Source: Rhodothalassium salexigens DSM 2132 (GTDB lineage Bacteria > Pseudomonadota > Alphaproteobacteria > Sphingomonadales > Rhodothalassiaceae). From it: a DNA stretch of 64,000 nt. The position numbers and the translations under genes were made by a program. Within the stretch, counting starts at the first letter, position 1; each line of letters opens with the position of its first letter. The stretch is from NCBI RefSeq assembly GCF_004341375.1, contig NZ_SLXO01000002.1, forward strand, positions 62,001 through 126,000, written 5' to 3'. Shown here piece by piece: positions 53,321 to 61,033 of the stretch. Under the pieces are notes generated by a model. That model was not told the DNA's origin. It did no database searches and was given only the letters and a program-made list of their open reading frames with translations.

Positions 53321-54640
53321 ATGGCCGCCACCACCAGCCTGTGCCAGGATTGCGGCCATCGCGGCACGCCGGACGGCGACCGGGGCCGGCGCTGTGCCGC
53401 CTGCGGCAGCCCGCGCCTGGTGCGCCACGACAAATTGGACACGCTGGCGATCGCCCATCTGGACTGCGACGCCTTCTATGCTGCGGTGGAAAAGCGCGAC
53501 GACCCGAGCCTGGAGCCCCGGCCGGTGATCGTCGGCGGCGGCCGGCGCGGCGTGGTGGCGACCGCTTGCTATGTGGCGCGCACCTACGGCGTCCACTCGG
53601 CCATGCCCATGTTCAAGGCGCTGAAAGCGTGTCCCCATGCCGTGGTGATCCGCCCGGACATGGCCAAATATGCCGCCGTCAGCGCCCAGATCCGCGCCCT
53701 GATGACCGCGCTGACCCCGGCGGTCGAGCCGCTGTCCATCGACGAGGCGTTCCTCGACCTGTCGGGCACCGAGCGGCTGCACGGCCGGCCGCCCGCCGAC
53801 ATGTTGGTGGCGCTGCAACGCCGCATCGAAGACGAGGTCGGGGTTACCGCCAGCATTGGCCTCAGCCACAACAAGTTCCTGGCCAAGCTGGCGTCCGATT
53901 TCCGCAAACCGCGCGGCTTTGCGGTCATCGGCCGGGCCGAGACCCGGGACGTTCTGGCGCCGCTGCCGGTGTCGGCGATCTGGGGCGTCGGCCGGGCCTT
54001 GCGGGCCAAATTGGCGGCCGACGGCATCCGCACCATCGCCGATTTGCGCGCGCTCGACGAAGCCACGCTGATGCGTCGCCACGGTGTCATGGGGCGCCGG
54101 CTCTATCGCCTGGCGCGCGGTGAGGACGCGCGCAGCGTGACGCCTGAACGCGCGCCCAAATCGGTATCGTCGGAGACCACCCTGGCCCGGGATCTGGCCC
54201 ATCTCGACGCCCTGGAGCCGGTGCTATGGACCCAATGCGAACGGCTGTCGACGGCGCTCAAACGCAAACGCCTCGCGGGCGGCACCGTGGTCCTCAAGCT
54301 CAAAACCGCCGACCACCGGCTGCGCACGCGCTCGCACGCGCTCGACGAGCCGACCCAGTTGGCCCATCGCCTGTATGATGCCGCCCGGCCGCTGCTGGCC
54401 CAGGCATGCGACGGCCGGACAGCGTTTCGCCTGATCGGCGTCGGCGTCGACCATCTGGGTCCGCCCGACCGCGCCGACGGCCCCGACCTGATCGACGCCG
54501 AGCGCGCGAAGCGCACCGAAGTGGAACGCGCCATGGACAGTTTGCGCAGCCGCTTCGGCGATGGCGCGGTGCGCCTCGGCCGCGCGCTGACGGCCAGGGG
54601 CGCCGCCGGCAGCGATCCCGATCCGCCGGAAAACAGTTAA
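53321..54640 (+). CDS. dinB: DNA polymerase IV with N-terminal zinc-ribbon-like segment
   Basis: 439 residues; ribosome site AAGGGAG. Residues 1-35 hold two CxxC pairs (Cys8/11, Cys25/28), a possible zinc ribbon absent from E. coli DinB. The Y-family core follows: HLDCDAFYAAVE and SIDEAFLDLSG supply the catalytic carboxylates, and VTASIGLSHNKFLAKLASD the palm/fingers. A little-finger domain completes it. The enzyme copies damaged DNA with low fidelity. No obvious SOS box was identified. Confidence 0.93.
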   Translation: MAATTSLCQDCGHRGTPDGDRGRRCAACGSPRLVRHDKLDTLAIAHLDCDAFYAAVEKRDDPSLEPRPVIVGGGRRGVVATACYVARTYGVHSAMPMFKALKACPHAVVIRPDMAKYAAVSAQIRALMTALTPAVEPLSIDEAFLDLSGTERLHGRPPADMLVALQRRIEDEVGVTASIGLSHNKFLAKLASDFRKPRGFAVIGRAETRDVLAPLPVSAIWGVGRALRAKLAADGIRTIADLRALDEATLMRRHGVMGRRLYRLARGEDARSVTPERAPKSVSSETTLARDLAHLDALEPVLWTQCERLSTALKRKRLAGGTVVLKLKTADHRLRTRSHALDEPTQLAHRLYDAARPLLAQACDGRTAFRLIGVGVDHLGPPDRADGPDLIDAERAKRTEVERAMDSLRSRFGDGAVRLGRALTARGAAGSDPDPPENS

Positions 54641-54755
54641 CACCCTGCACGCGCCTCCGATCGCCGGCGGCGGTCTGGCGGGCGCTTTCTGCCCGGCAGA
54701 TTCTGCCGGCCGCGGCCGGATTTACCGAGCCGTTGCGCGCCCTTGCCTTGTCGAA

Positions 54756-54774
54756 ACAATTCGCCACGAATTGT
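54756..54774. promoter_or_regulatory. Perfect inverted repeat upstream of the diguanylate cyclase promoter
   Basis: ACAATTCG-CCA-CGAATTGT: 8-bp perfect arms. It is centred about 30 bases upstream of the -24 element of the sigma-54-like promoter, in a position where an activator or repressor dimer could act. Confidence 0.5.
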
Positions 54775-54792
54775 CGACGGCAAAAGGCGGTT

Positions 54793-54809
54793 TGGCATCG
54801 CCCTTGCTT
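54793..54809 (+). promoter_or_regulatory. Sigma-54-type promoter of the diguanylate cyclase gene
   Basis: TGGCATCGCCCTTGCTT fits the -24/-12 consensus TGGCAC-N5-TTGCW with one mismatch, with the invariant GG and GC ten bases apart. It lies 42 bases before the ATG. Sigma-54 control would need an enhancer-binding activator, not seen in the window. Confidence 0.6.
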
Positions 54810-54851
54810 AATTGGCGGGCTGTAACTGGTGTTGTTGGCGAGGGACCGCCC

Positions 54852-55589
54852 ATGGTGACGGACATGTTAACCCTTTTGCCCAGTCATGGGACCGACGAGG
54901 CGGGGATGGCGCGGATGATTGCCCGCCTGGTCGAGGGCCAGATGGTCCAGGGCGCGGGGGCGACCGGGGGTCCGGGCGACGGCGAACGCGGCCTGGTGGC
55001 CGAAATGCTCAATTTCGCCGTTGTCGCCAGCCAGCGCCTGGCCGACCAGCAAGCGCGCATCGCCCAACTGGAAAGCCTGGTGATGACCGACGAACTGACC
55101 GGAATCGGCAATCGCCGCGCCTTCGAAGCCCATCTCGACCGTGCGCTGGCCGCCGCCCGCCGCCATGGCACCGACGGGGTGATCGGCTATTTCGACCTCA
55201 ACGGGTTCAAGGCCGTCAACGACACCTTCAGCCACAATGCCGGCGACCGGCTGCTGTGCCACGTGGCCGAGGTGTTGCGCGACGGCGTCCGGGTGGAGGA
55301 CTTCGCCGGCCGCATCGGCGGCGACGAATTCGTCGTGGTCATGGCGCCGGCGACGCCGGGGGGCGCTGCGCGCCGGCTGCGCACGCTACAGGCCCGGATC
55401 GACCGGTTGCGCATCCCGTGGGCCGACACCTGGCTGGGGATCAGCACCAGCCTGGGCATCGAGCCGCTCGACCCCAAGCGCAGCGCCGACGAAACCGTGG
55501 CCGCTGCCGATCGCCGCATGTACGCCGAAAAACGCGCCGTCAGTCCGGCCCAGCCAGCGGTCGCAGCGGTGGGTGGCTGGCCCCGGTAA
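54852..55589 (+). CDS. Diguanylate cyclase (GGDEF protein)
   Basis: 245 residues from ATG 54852, GAGGG upstream. The N-terminal ~75 residues are helical without known sensor. The GGDEF domain runs from about residue 78 (MTDELTGIGNRRAFE) with the active site IGGDEF at 156-160 and an I-site RVED at 147-150, five residues before. All catalytic residues are present, so it should make c-di-GMP with feedback inhibition. It is preceded by a sigma-54-type promoter and inverted repeat. Confidence 0.92.
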   Translation: MVTDMLTLLPSHGTDEAGMARMIARLVEGQMVQGAGATGGPGDGERGLVAEMLNFAVVASQRLADQQARIAQLESLVMTDELTGIGNRRAFEAHLDRALAAARRHGTDGVIGYFDLNGFKAVNDTFSHNAGDRLLCHVAEVLRDGVRVEDFAGRIGGDEFVVVMAPATPGGAARRLRTLQARIDRLRIPWADTWLGISTSLGIEPLDPKRSADETVAAADRRMYAEKRAVSPAQPAVAAVGGWPR

Positions 55590-55686
55590 CCCGCGCGGAT
55601 TGAGCGATCCGCCCACGGCTGCTATCAGGCATTCGGACCGTCGCCGCCTGGCGCCGGCCGACCCGTCTGTGAAGGAGCCCAGCCCC

Positions 55687-56148
55687 ATGTCAGCCGAAAA
55701 CCGTCTTGCCAGCCTCGGCCTCACCCTGCCCGACGCCATGGCGCCGGTGGCCAATTATGTGCCGTTCGTCGCCGCCGATGGCCTGCTCAGCATTTCCGGC
55801 CAGATCGCCAAGACCGCCGACGGCCGGCTGATCACCGGCCGATTGGGCGCCGATCTGGACGTGGCGGCCGGTCAGGAAGCCGCCCGCGCCTGCGCGCTCA
55901 ACATTCTGGCCCAGGTCAAGCTGGCCTTGGGCGATCTGGATCGGGTCGCGCGGGTGGTCAAGCTCGGCGGGTTCGTGCGCTGCACCGAGGACTTCACCGA
56001 CCAGCCGGCGGTGATCAACGGCGCCTCCGACCTGATGGTCGAGGTGTTCGGCGCGGCCGGCCGCCATTCGCGCGCCGCCGTGGGCGTCAACGCCCTGCCG
56101 CTCGGCGTCGCCGTCGAAATCGACGCGCTGATCGCCATCAACGCCTGA
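55687..56148 (+). CDS. RidA/YjgF family protein
   Basis: 153 residues. Family segments: FVAADGLLSISGQIAK, DVAAGQEAARACALNILAQVK, VKLGGFVRCTEDF, GRHSRAAVGVNALPLGVAVEIDAL. The conserved Arg for substrate carboxylate is in HSRAAVG. This longer type (YjgF-like, ~150 residues) is related to enamine/imine deaminases that clear reactive 2-aminoacrylate. It is a single gene between the diguanylate cyclase and a GNAT gene. Confidence 0.9.
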   Translation: MSAENRLASLGLTLPDAMAPVANYVPFVAADGLLSISGQIAKTADGRLITGRLGADLDVAAGQEAARACALNILAQVKLALGDLDRVARVVKLGGFVRCTEDFTDQPAVINGASDLMVEVFGAAGRHSRAAVGVNALPLGVAVEIDALIAINA

Positions 56149-56327
56149 GCGGCCGCGACGCCGCTTAGCCGCCGCTTCCGGCCCGGCCAAGGCCAGCCCT
56201 TGGACGGCACCGGACCGGACGCGCGCCGCCACCGTCATCGGCCCGGCGCCGGCGTGCGTATAAACCGAGGGCGCCGGCCGCGACCTTGACGCCCACCGCG
56301 ACACGCCGCGAGGGGGACCGCCGCGCC

Positions 56328-57485
56328 ATGGACGACATCGCTTTCGAGGCCCAGATCCTGGCCCGTATCGACGATCTGGACGCCGCCGCCTGGGACGCCT
56401 GCGCCGGCACCGACAATCCGTTCGTGTCACACGCCTTTCTGGGCGCCCTCGAACGTTCCGGCTCGGCCACCGCCGAGACCGGATGGGCGCCCCAGCATGT
56501 GGTGCTGCCCGACGGCGCGGGCGGCATCCGGGGGGCTATGCCGCTGTACCTGAAAGGCCATTCCCAGGGCGAATATGTCTTCGACTATGCCTGGGCGGAT
56601 GCCTATGCCCGCGCCGGCGGCCGCTATTATCCCAAGCTCCAGGCCTGCGTGCCGTTCACCCCGGCGACCGGTCCGCGGCTGCTGACCCGGCCCGGCGAAC
56701 CGGGCGACACCGCCGACCAGTTGATCGCCGCCGCGCTGACCCTGGCGCGCCGCCGGGGCGTGTCGTCGCTGCACGTCACTTTCGCGCCCGAGGATCAGGC
56801 CCGGCGCCTGGAACGCCACGGCCTGCTGCTGCGCACCGACCAACAGTTCCACTGGCACAATCGCGGCTATGCCGCGTTCGACGACTTTCTGGCCCAATTG
56901 GCGTCGCGCAAGCGCAAGCAGGTGCGCAAGGAGCGGCGCGAGGCGCTGTCGGCGGGCATCGAGATCGACTGGCTGACCGGCGCCGATCTGACCGAGGCGG
57001 TCTGGGACCGGTTCTTCGACTTCTACCAGGATACCGGCATGCGCAAATGGGGCCGGCCCTATCTGAGCCGCGCCTTCTTCTCGATGGTCGGCGAGGCGAT
57101 GGGCGAGCGGCTGGTGTTGGTGATGGCGCGGCGCGACGGGCGCTACATCGCCGGCGCGCTCAACGCCCTCGGCGCCGACACGCTCTATGGCCGCTATTGG
57201 GGCGCCACCGAGCACCACCCGCACCTGCATTTCGAGGTCTGCTATTATCAGGCCATCGATTTCGCCATCGCCCATGGCCTCGACCGGGTCGAAGCCGGCG
57301 CCCAGGGCCCGCACAAGCTGGCCCGCGGCTACGAGCCGAACACCACCTGGTCGGCACACTGGCTGGCCGACCCCGGGTTTCACGAGGCGGTCGAGCACTA
57401 TCTGTCGCGCGAGCGCCGGGTGATCAGCGCCGAAGCCGCGCTGTTCGCCGAGCACCTGCCGTTCCGCCACGACGCCGACGGCTGA
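56328..57485 (+). CDS. GNAT/FemAB-like N-acyltransferase (DUF482 type)
   Basis: 385 residues from ATG 56328. Long double-GNAT-like protein: AWDACAGTDNPFVSHAFLGALERSG and the LASRKRKQVRKERREAL basic helix, FFDFYQDTGMRKWGRPYLSRAFF, and YGRYWGATEHHPHLHFEVCYYQAIDFAI, all typical of the DUF482/peptidogalycan-type group. It is predicted to be cytosolic; acceptor and donor are unknown. Upstream Pro/Arg-rich frame was not included. Confidence 0.85.
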   Translation: MDDIAFEAQILARIDDLDAAAWDACAGTDNPFVSHAFLGALERSGSATAETGWAPQHVVLPDGAGGIRGAMPLYLKGHSQGEYVFDYAWADAYARAGGRYYPKLQACVPFTPATGPRLLTRPGEPGDTADQLIAAALTLARRRGVSSLHVTFAPEDQARRLERHGLLLRTDQQFHWHNRGYAAFDDFLAQLASRKRKQVRKERREALSAGIEIDWLTGADLTEAVWDRFFDFYQDTGMRKWGRPYLSRAFFSMVGEAMGERLVLVMARRDGRYIAGALNALGADTLYGRYWGATEHHPHLHFEVCYYQAIDFAIAHGLDRVEAGAQGPHKLARGYEPNTTWSAHWLADPGFHEAVEHYLSRERRVISAEAALFAEHLPFRHDADG

Positions 57486-57536
57486 GCGCCCCCGACGCCG
57501 CCCCCCTGACCGCCCGATGGAGCCTTAAGGGCCCGG

Positions 57537-58331
57537 TCAGGCGCGCAGGTGGCGGCCGAGAAAGTCGAGCGTGCGCGCCCAGGCAAGCTGGGCGTCGGCG
57601 GCGTCATAGCGCGCGCCGGTGGGGTTGGCGAAGGCGTGGTCGGCTTCGTACCAGTGCACCGTATAGGAGCGCGCGGCCGCGTTCATGGCGTCGGCGAAGC
57701 GGTCGACCATGGCGGCGTCGATATAGCCGTCTTGGGTGGCGAAATGCCCCAGCACCGGGCCTTGCAGGCGCGCCATCGCCTCGGCCGGACGGTCGCAGCG
57801 GCCATAATAGATCACGCACGCCTCGACCGGCGCGGCGATCGCCGTGTTCAACGACCAGCCGCCGCCAAAGCACCAGCCGACCGTGCCCAACCGCCCGGTG
57901 GTCGCCTCATGGGCGCGCAACCAGTCGACCCAGGCGGCCATGGTCTCGGTGGCCTCGATATCGTCGATGCTGCGCACCAAGGCCGATGCCCGCTCGCGCG
58001 TGTCGGCGACGACACCGTCATAGAGGTCCACCGCCAGCGCCACATAGCCCTGGCGGGCGAACTCCGCCGTCACGGTCTTAATCTGATCGTTGAGCCCCCA
58101 CCATTCGTGAATCGCGATCACCGCGGGGGCCGGCAAGGTCTCGGGCAGCGCCAGCGCGCCCGACACGCTGCGCCCGTCCGCGGTCTCGATGGTCACGTCC
58201 GTCAGCGTCTCGGCGGCCGCCTGGGCGAGCGCGGGATTGGCCAGCACCGCGGCCAGCGGAAGACCGCCCAAGCCCTGCAAAACGCCCTGCAACACTTGCC
58301 GTCGGGCAACGCCCGGTTGATCCGCCGTCAT
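57537..58331 (-). CDS. Dienelactone hydrolase family protein, Tat-exported
   Basis: 264 residues from ATG 58331 (AGGGAG six bases upstream). The N-terminus VARRQVLQGVLQGLGG carries a twin-arginine motif and the signal ends near ALAQAA, so periplasmic export of a folded enzyme is likely. The alpha/beta-hydrolase core has the nucleophile Cys in TVGWCFGGGW and the His in EADHAFANPT, both as in dienelactone hydrolase. The natural substrate is unknown. It is divergent from the RND operon. Confidence 0.87.
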   Translation of the reverse strand: MTADQPGVARRQVLQGVLQGLGGLPLAAVLANPALAQAAAETLTDVTIETADGRSVSGALALPETLPAPAVIAIHEWWGLNDQIKTVTAEFARQGYVALAVDLYDGVVADTRERASALVRSIDDIEATETMAAWVDWLRAHEATTGRLGTVGWCFGGGWSLNTAIAAPVEACVIYYGRCDRPAEAMARLQGPVLGHFATQDGYIDAAMVDRFADAMNAAARSYTVHWYEADHAFANPTGARYDAADAQLAWARTLDFLGRHLRA

Positions 58332-58438
58332 GGCCGTCTCCCTGCCCATGGGATCGCAATATGATCGACCGAGCTTAAGTCAGCCACCGGCCCAGGGCAA
58401 TCGGCTGGCACCCGGCCAAGACCGAAAAAGTCGCTGCG

Positions 58439-58468
58439 TTTCACTAGCAAATGCAAAGAAAATATAAA
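58439..58468 (+). promoter_or_regulatory. Candidate promoter of the RND efflux operon
   Basis: TTTCAC, an 18-base spacer and TATAAA in an AT-rich patch about 80 bases upstream of the first gene's TTG start. Confidence 0.35.
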
Positions 58469-58547
58469 CTTAGGCGTCACTTGCCGACTATGGTAGGGGA
58501 CAGCATAGCATTGGCCGACCAATTGAAACGCGTGAAGCGAGAGTGAT

Positions 58548-59900
58548 TTGCAAAATCTATTGTCTTGTTGGTCCTATGGTTTATGCCTGTCCTTGGGCCT
58601 GAGCCTTTCGACCCCGGCAGCGGTGGCACGCGCCCAGGACATGCCGCCGGCCGACACCGCCGACGCAGCAACCGAAGCCCCCGCAGCGACCGCTATGGCG
58701 ACGGCCCAGGCGGCGTCTCGGTCGGCGTCGCAGTCGACGTCTCTGGCGGCGTCTCTGGCGGCGTCTCTGGCGGCGGCGGTGGACGCAGCGATCGCCCGCC
58801 ACCCTGCCGCCGCCGAGATCGTCGGCCGGCGCCGCGCCGACCGGGTGCAGCGCGGCGACGCCGGGCGCTGGGTGCGCCAGGCGCCGACGCTGACCGGGCG
58901 CTATCAGACCGACCGGGTCGCCGACGCCATCGGCGAGCGCGAGTGGGAAACCACGGTCAATGTGCCGATCACGCCGCCGGGCGAGCGTCAGGCCCGCCGC
59001 GCCCTGTCACGCCAGCGCAGCGACGCCACCGCCGCGCTGGCCGACAGCGTGGCGCTGATGGTCGCGGGCCAGGTGCGCGAGGCCGCCTGGGTGGTGCGCC
59101 GCGCCGCGGTCGACCTGGCGCTGGCCGAACGCGCCGAAGAGACCGCCCGACTGCTGGAACGCGACCTGGCGATCCGGGTGCGCGAGGGCGAGCGCCCCGA
59201 GGCCGACCTGCCGCTGGTCCAGGCCGAGACGCTGGCGCAGGAAAGCGCCGTGGTCGACGCCGAGGCCGAATTGACCCATGCGCGCCACCGCTTCACCGAA
59301 CTGACCGGGCTCACCGCCCTGCCCGCGGGCCTGCGCGAGACCGCGGTTGCAGCCGAGACCGTCGACCTGGCCGACCACCCGGACGCGCGCCGCGCACTCG
59401 CCGAGCGCGACCGGGCGCGCCAGGCGCACCGGGTGGCGGGCAAGACCTGGACCACCAAGCCCAGCGTCGGCGTCGGCATGCGCGGCGAGCGGCCCGAACG
59501 CGGCGCCGAAACCATCGGGTCGCTGGGCGTGTTCGTCACCGTGCCGCTGGATTTCGGCCTGTTCAACCGCACCGCCGAGGTCGGCGCGCTTGACAGCCTG
59601 GCCCAGGCCGAACGCGCCCTGGCCCAGATACGCCGCGACCTGCGCCTGGCGCTCGACGCCGCCGAACACCGGCTTGACGCCGCCCGGCGCGCGGCGACGC
59701 TCGCCGACCGCCGGCGCGCCACGGCGGAGGAAGCGCTGCGTCTGGCGCGTATCTCGTTCGAGGTCGGCGAGTCCGACCTGGTGGCGCTGCTGCGCGCCCG
59801 GGAAGAAGCGCTGCGCGCCATCGCCGATGCCGAGCGCCGCGCCGTCGACCTGGGCCGCGCCATCGCCGACTATAATCAAGCCGCCGGAGTCATGCCGTGA
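58548..59900 (+). CDS. TolC-family outer-membrane efflux protein (CusC/CzcC-like)
   Basis: 450 residues from a TTG start; no in-frame ATG precedes the signal peptide. Signal CLSLGLSLSTPAAVARA. The body is two long helical-hairpin repeats (AVDAAIARHPAAAEIVGRR and ERALAQIRRDLRLALDAAEHRLDAAR) with intervening beta segments of the trimeric outer-membrane channel. The second repeat ends ARISFEVGESDLVALLRAREEAL, typical of the metal-efflux group. Starts an operon with the adaptor and pump genes. The N-terminal mature part carries a 12-nt coding repeat. Confidence 0.85.
   Translation: MQNLLSCWSYGLCLSLGLSLSTPAAVARAQDMPPADTADAATEAPAATAMATAQAASRSASQSTSLAASLAASLAAAVDAAIARHPAAAEIVGRRRADRVQRGDAGRWVRQAPTLTGRYQTDRVADAIGEREWETTVNVPITPPGERQARRALSRQRSDATAALADSVALMVAGQVREAAWVVRRAAVDLALAERAEETARLLERDLAIRVREGERPEADLPLVQAETLAQESAVVDAEAELTHARHRFTELTGLTALPAGLRETAVAAETVDLADHPDARRALAERDRARQAHRVAGKTWTTKPSVGVGMRGERPERGAETIGSLGVFVTVPLDFGLFNRTAEVGALDSLAQAERALAQIRRDLRLALDAAEHRLDAARRAATLADRRRATAEEALRLARISFEVGESDLVALLRAREEALRAIADAERRAVDLGRAIADYNQAAGVMP
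58715..58774 (+). repeat. 12-nt coding tandem repeat in the TolC-like gene
   Basis: Five 12-nt units, the last three identical (GTCTCTGGCGGC), encode Ser-Leu-Ala-Ala steps in the flexible start of the mature protein. Copy number can change in frame. Confidence 0.65.
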
Positions 59901-61033
59901 TCCCCTGCCCGATCCCATCCGCGCGCACCGCCGCCGCCGCTCTCGTGGCGCTGGCGCTGCTGGCCCCCGACCTCGCCGCCCAGCCGCAGGACGGTACCGG
60001 CCCGCTGTTGACCATGAGCGAGGCGCAACAAGGCGCGCTTGGCATCACCGTCGGCCGCGCCGAGCCGGTCACCCAAGCCTTCTCGGCGCCCTTGCCGGGC
60101 CAGGTGGTGGTGCCCAATGCCGACAAACAGATGGTCACCGTGGGCGCGGCCGGCGTCGTCGAACGCATGCTGGTGGCCCAGGGCGAGCGGGTCGAGAAGG
60201 GCCAGGTGTTGGCCGAATTGCAAAGCCCTGAACTGGTGCAGATCCAGCGCGGCTATATCCAGGCGCTGTTGGCGCTCGACCTGGCCGAGCGCGAGGCCGA
60301 CCGCGACCGCCGCCTGCGCGACGAGGGGATCATCTCCGAACGGCGCTTGCAGGAAAGCGAAAACGCCCTCGACGACGCCCGCGCGCGGCGCGACGAACAG
60401 CGCCAGTCGCTGTTGCTGGCCGGCCTGACCCAGGCCGACCTCAACCGGCTGACCGAGCGCCGCGAGTTCGACAGCCGGCTGGTGCTGCGCGCGCCGATCG
60501 CCGGCATGGTGGTCAGCCAGCGCGCCACCGTGGGCGAGCGGCTGGAGCGCGCCGCGCCGGTCTACGAACTGGCGCAGATCGCCCGGCTGCAATTGGAAAT
60601 CCATGCGCCCATCGACAGTTGCCGGCAGTTCACCGAGGGGCTCGCGGTCAGCATCCAAGGCGGCGCGGCCCAGGGCCGGGTGATGGCGGTCGGCTGCATC
60701 GTGCACCGGATCGACCAGGGCGTGCTGGTGCGCGCCGAGGTGACCGAGGGGCTCGACGCCCTGCGCCCGGGCCAGTTGATCGAGGCCGAGATCGCCCGCG
60801 CGCTCGACGACGGCGAGGGCTGGCGGGTGCCGCGCAGCGCCGTGGTGCGCCGCGACGGCCGGACCTATCTGTTCGTCGCCGAGGCCGGGGGCTTCCGGCC
60901 CCTGGCCGTCGAGGTGGTCGCGCGCGAGCCCGACAGCCTGGTGGTGCGCGCCGCCCTGGCGGGCGATGACCGCATCGCCACCGGCGGGTCGTCGGCGCTC
61001 AAGGGCGTCTGGGCCGAGACGGGGGCGCAGTGA
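59897..61033 (+). CDS. RND efflux periplasmic adaptor (CusB/CzcB-like)
   Basis: 378 residues from a GTG overlapping the previous stop by four bases. Signal peptide (AAAALVALALLAPDLAAQ), then the adaptor order: barrel-sandwich (VVVPNADKQMVTVGAAGVVERMLVAQGERVEKGQVLAELQSPEL), helical hairpin (RRLQESENALDDARARRDEQRQSLL), RAPIAGMVVSQRATVGERL, beta-barrel. It links the inner-membrane pump to the outer-membrane channel. No N-terminal Met-rich metal site, unlike CusB, is apparent. Confidence 0.88.
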   Translation: MIPCPIPSARTAAAALVALALLAPDLAAQPQDGTGPLLTMSEAQQGALGITVGRAEPVTQAFSAPLPGQVVVPNADKQMVTVGAAGVVERMLVAQGERVEKGQVLAELQSPELVQIQRGYIQALLALDLAEREADRDRRLRDEGIISERRLQESENALDDARARRDEQRQSLLLAGLTQADLNRLTERREFDSRLVLRAPIAGMVVSQRATVGERLERAAPVYELAQIARLQLEIHAPIDSCRQFTEGLAVSIQGGAAQGRVMAVGCIVHRIDQGVLVRAEVTEGLDALRPGQLIEAEIARALDDGEGWRVPRSAVVRRDGRTYLFVAEAGGFRPLAVEVVAREPDSLVVRAALAGDDRIATGGSSALKGVWAETGAQ

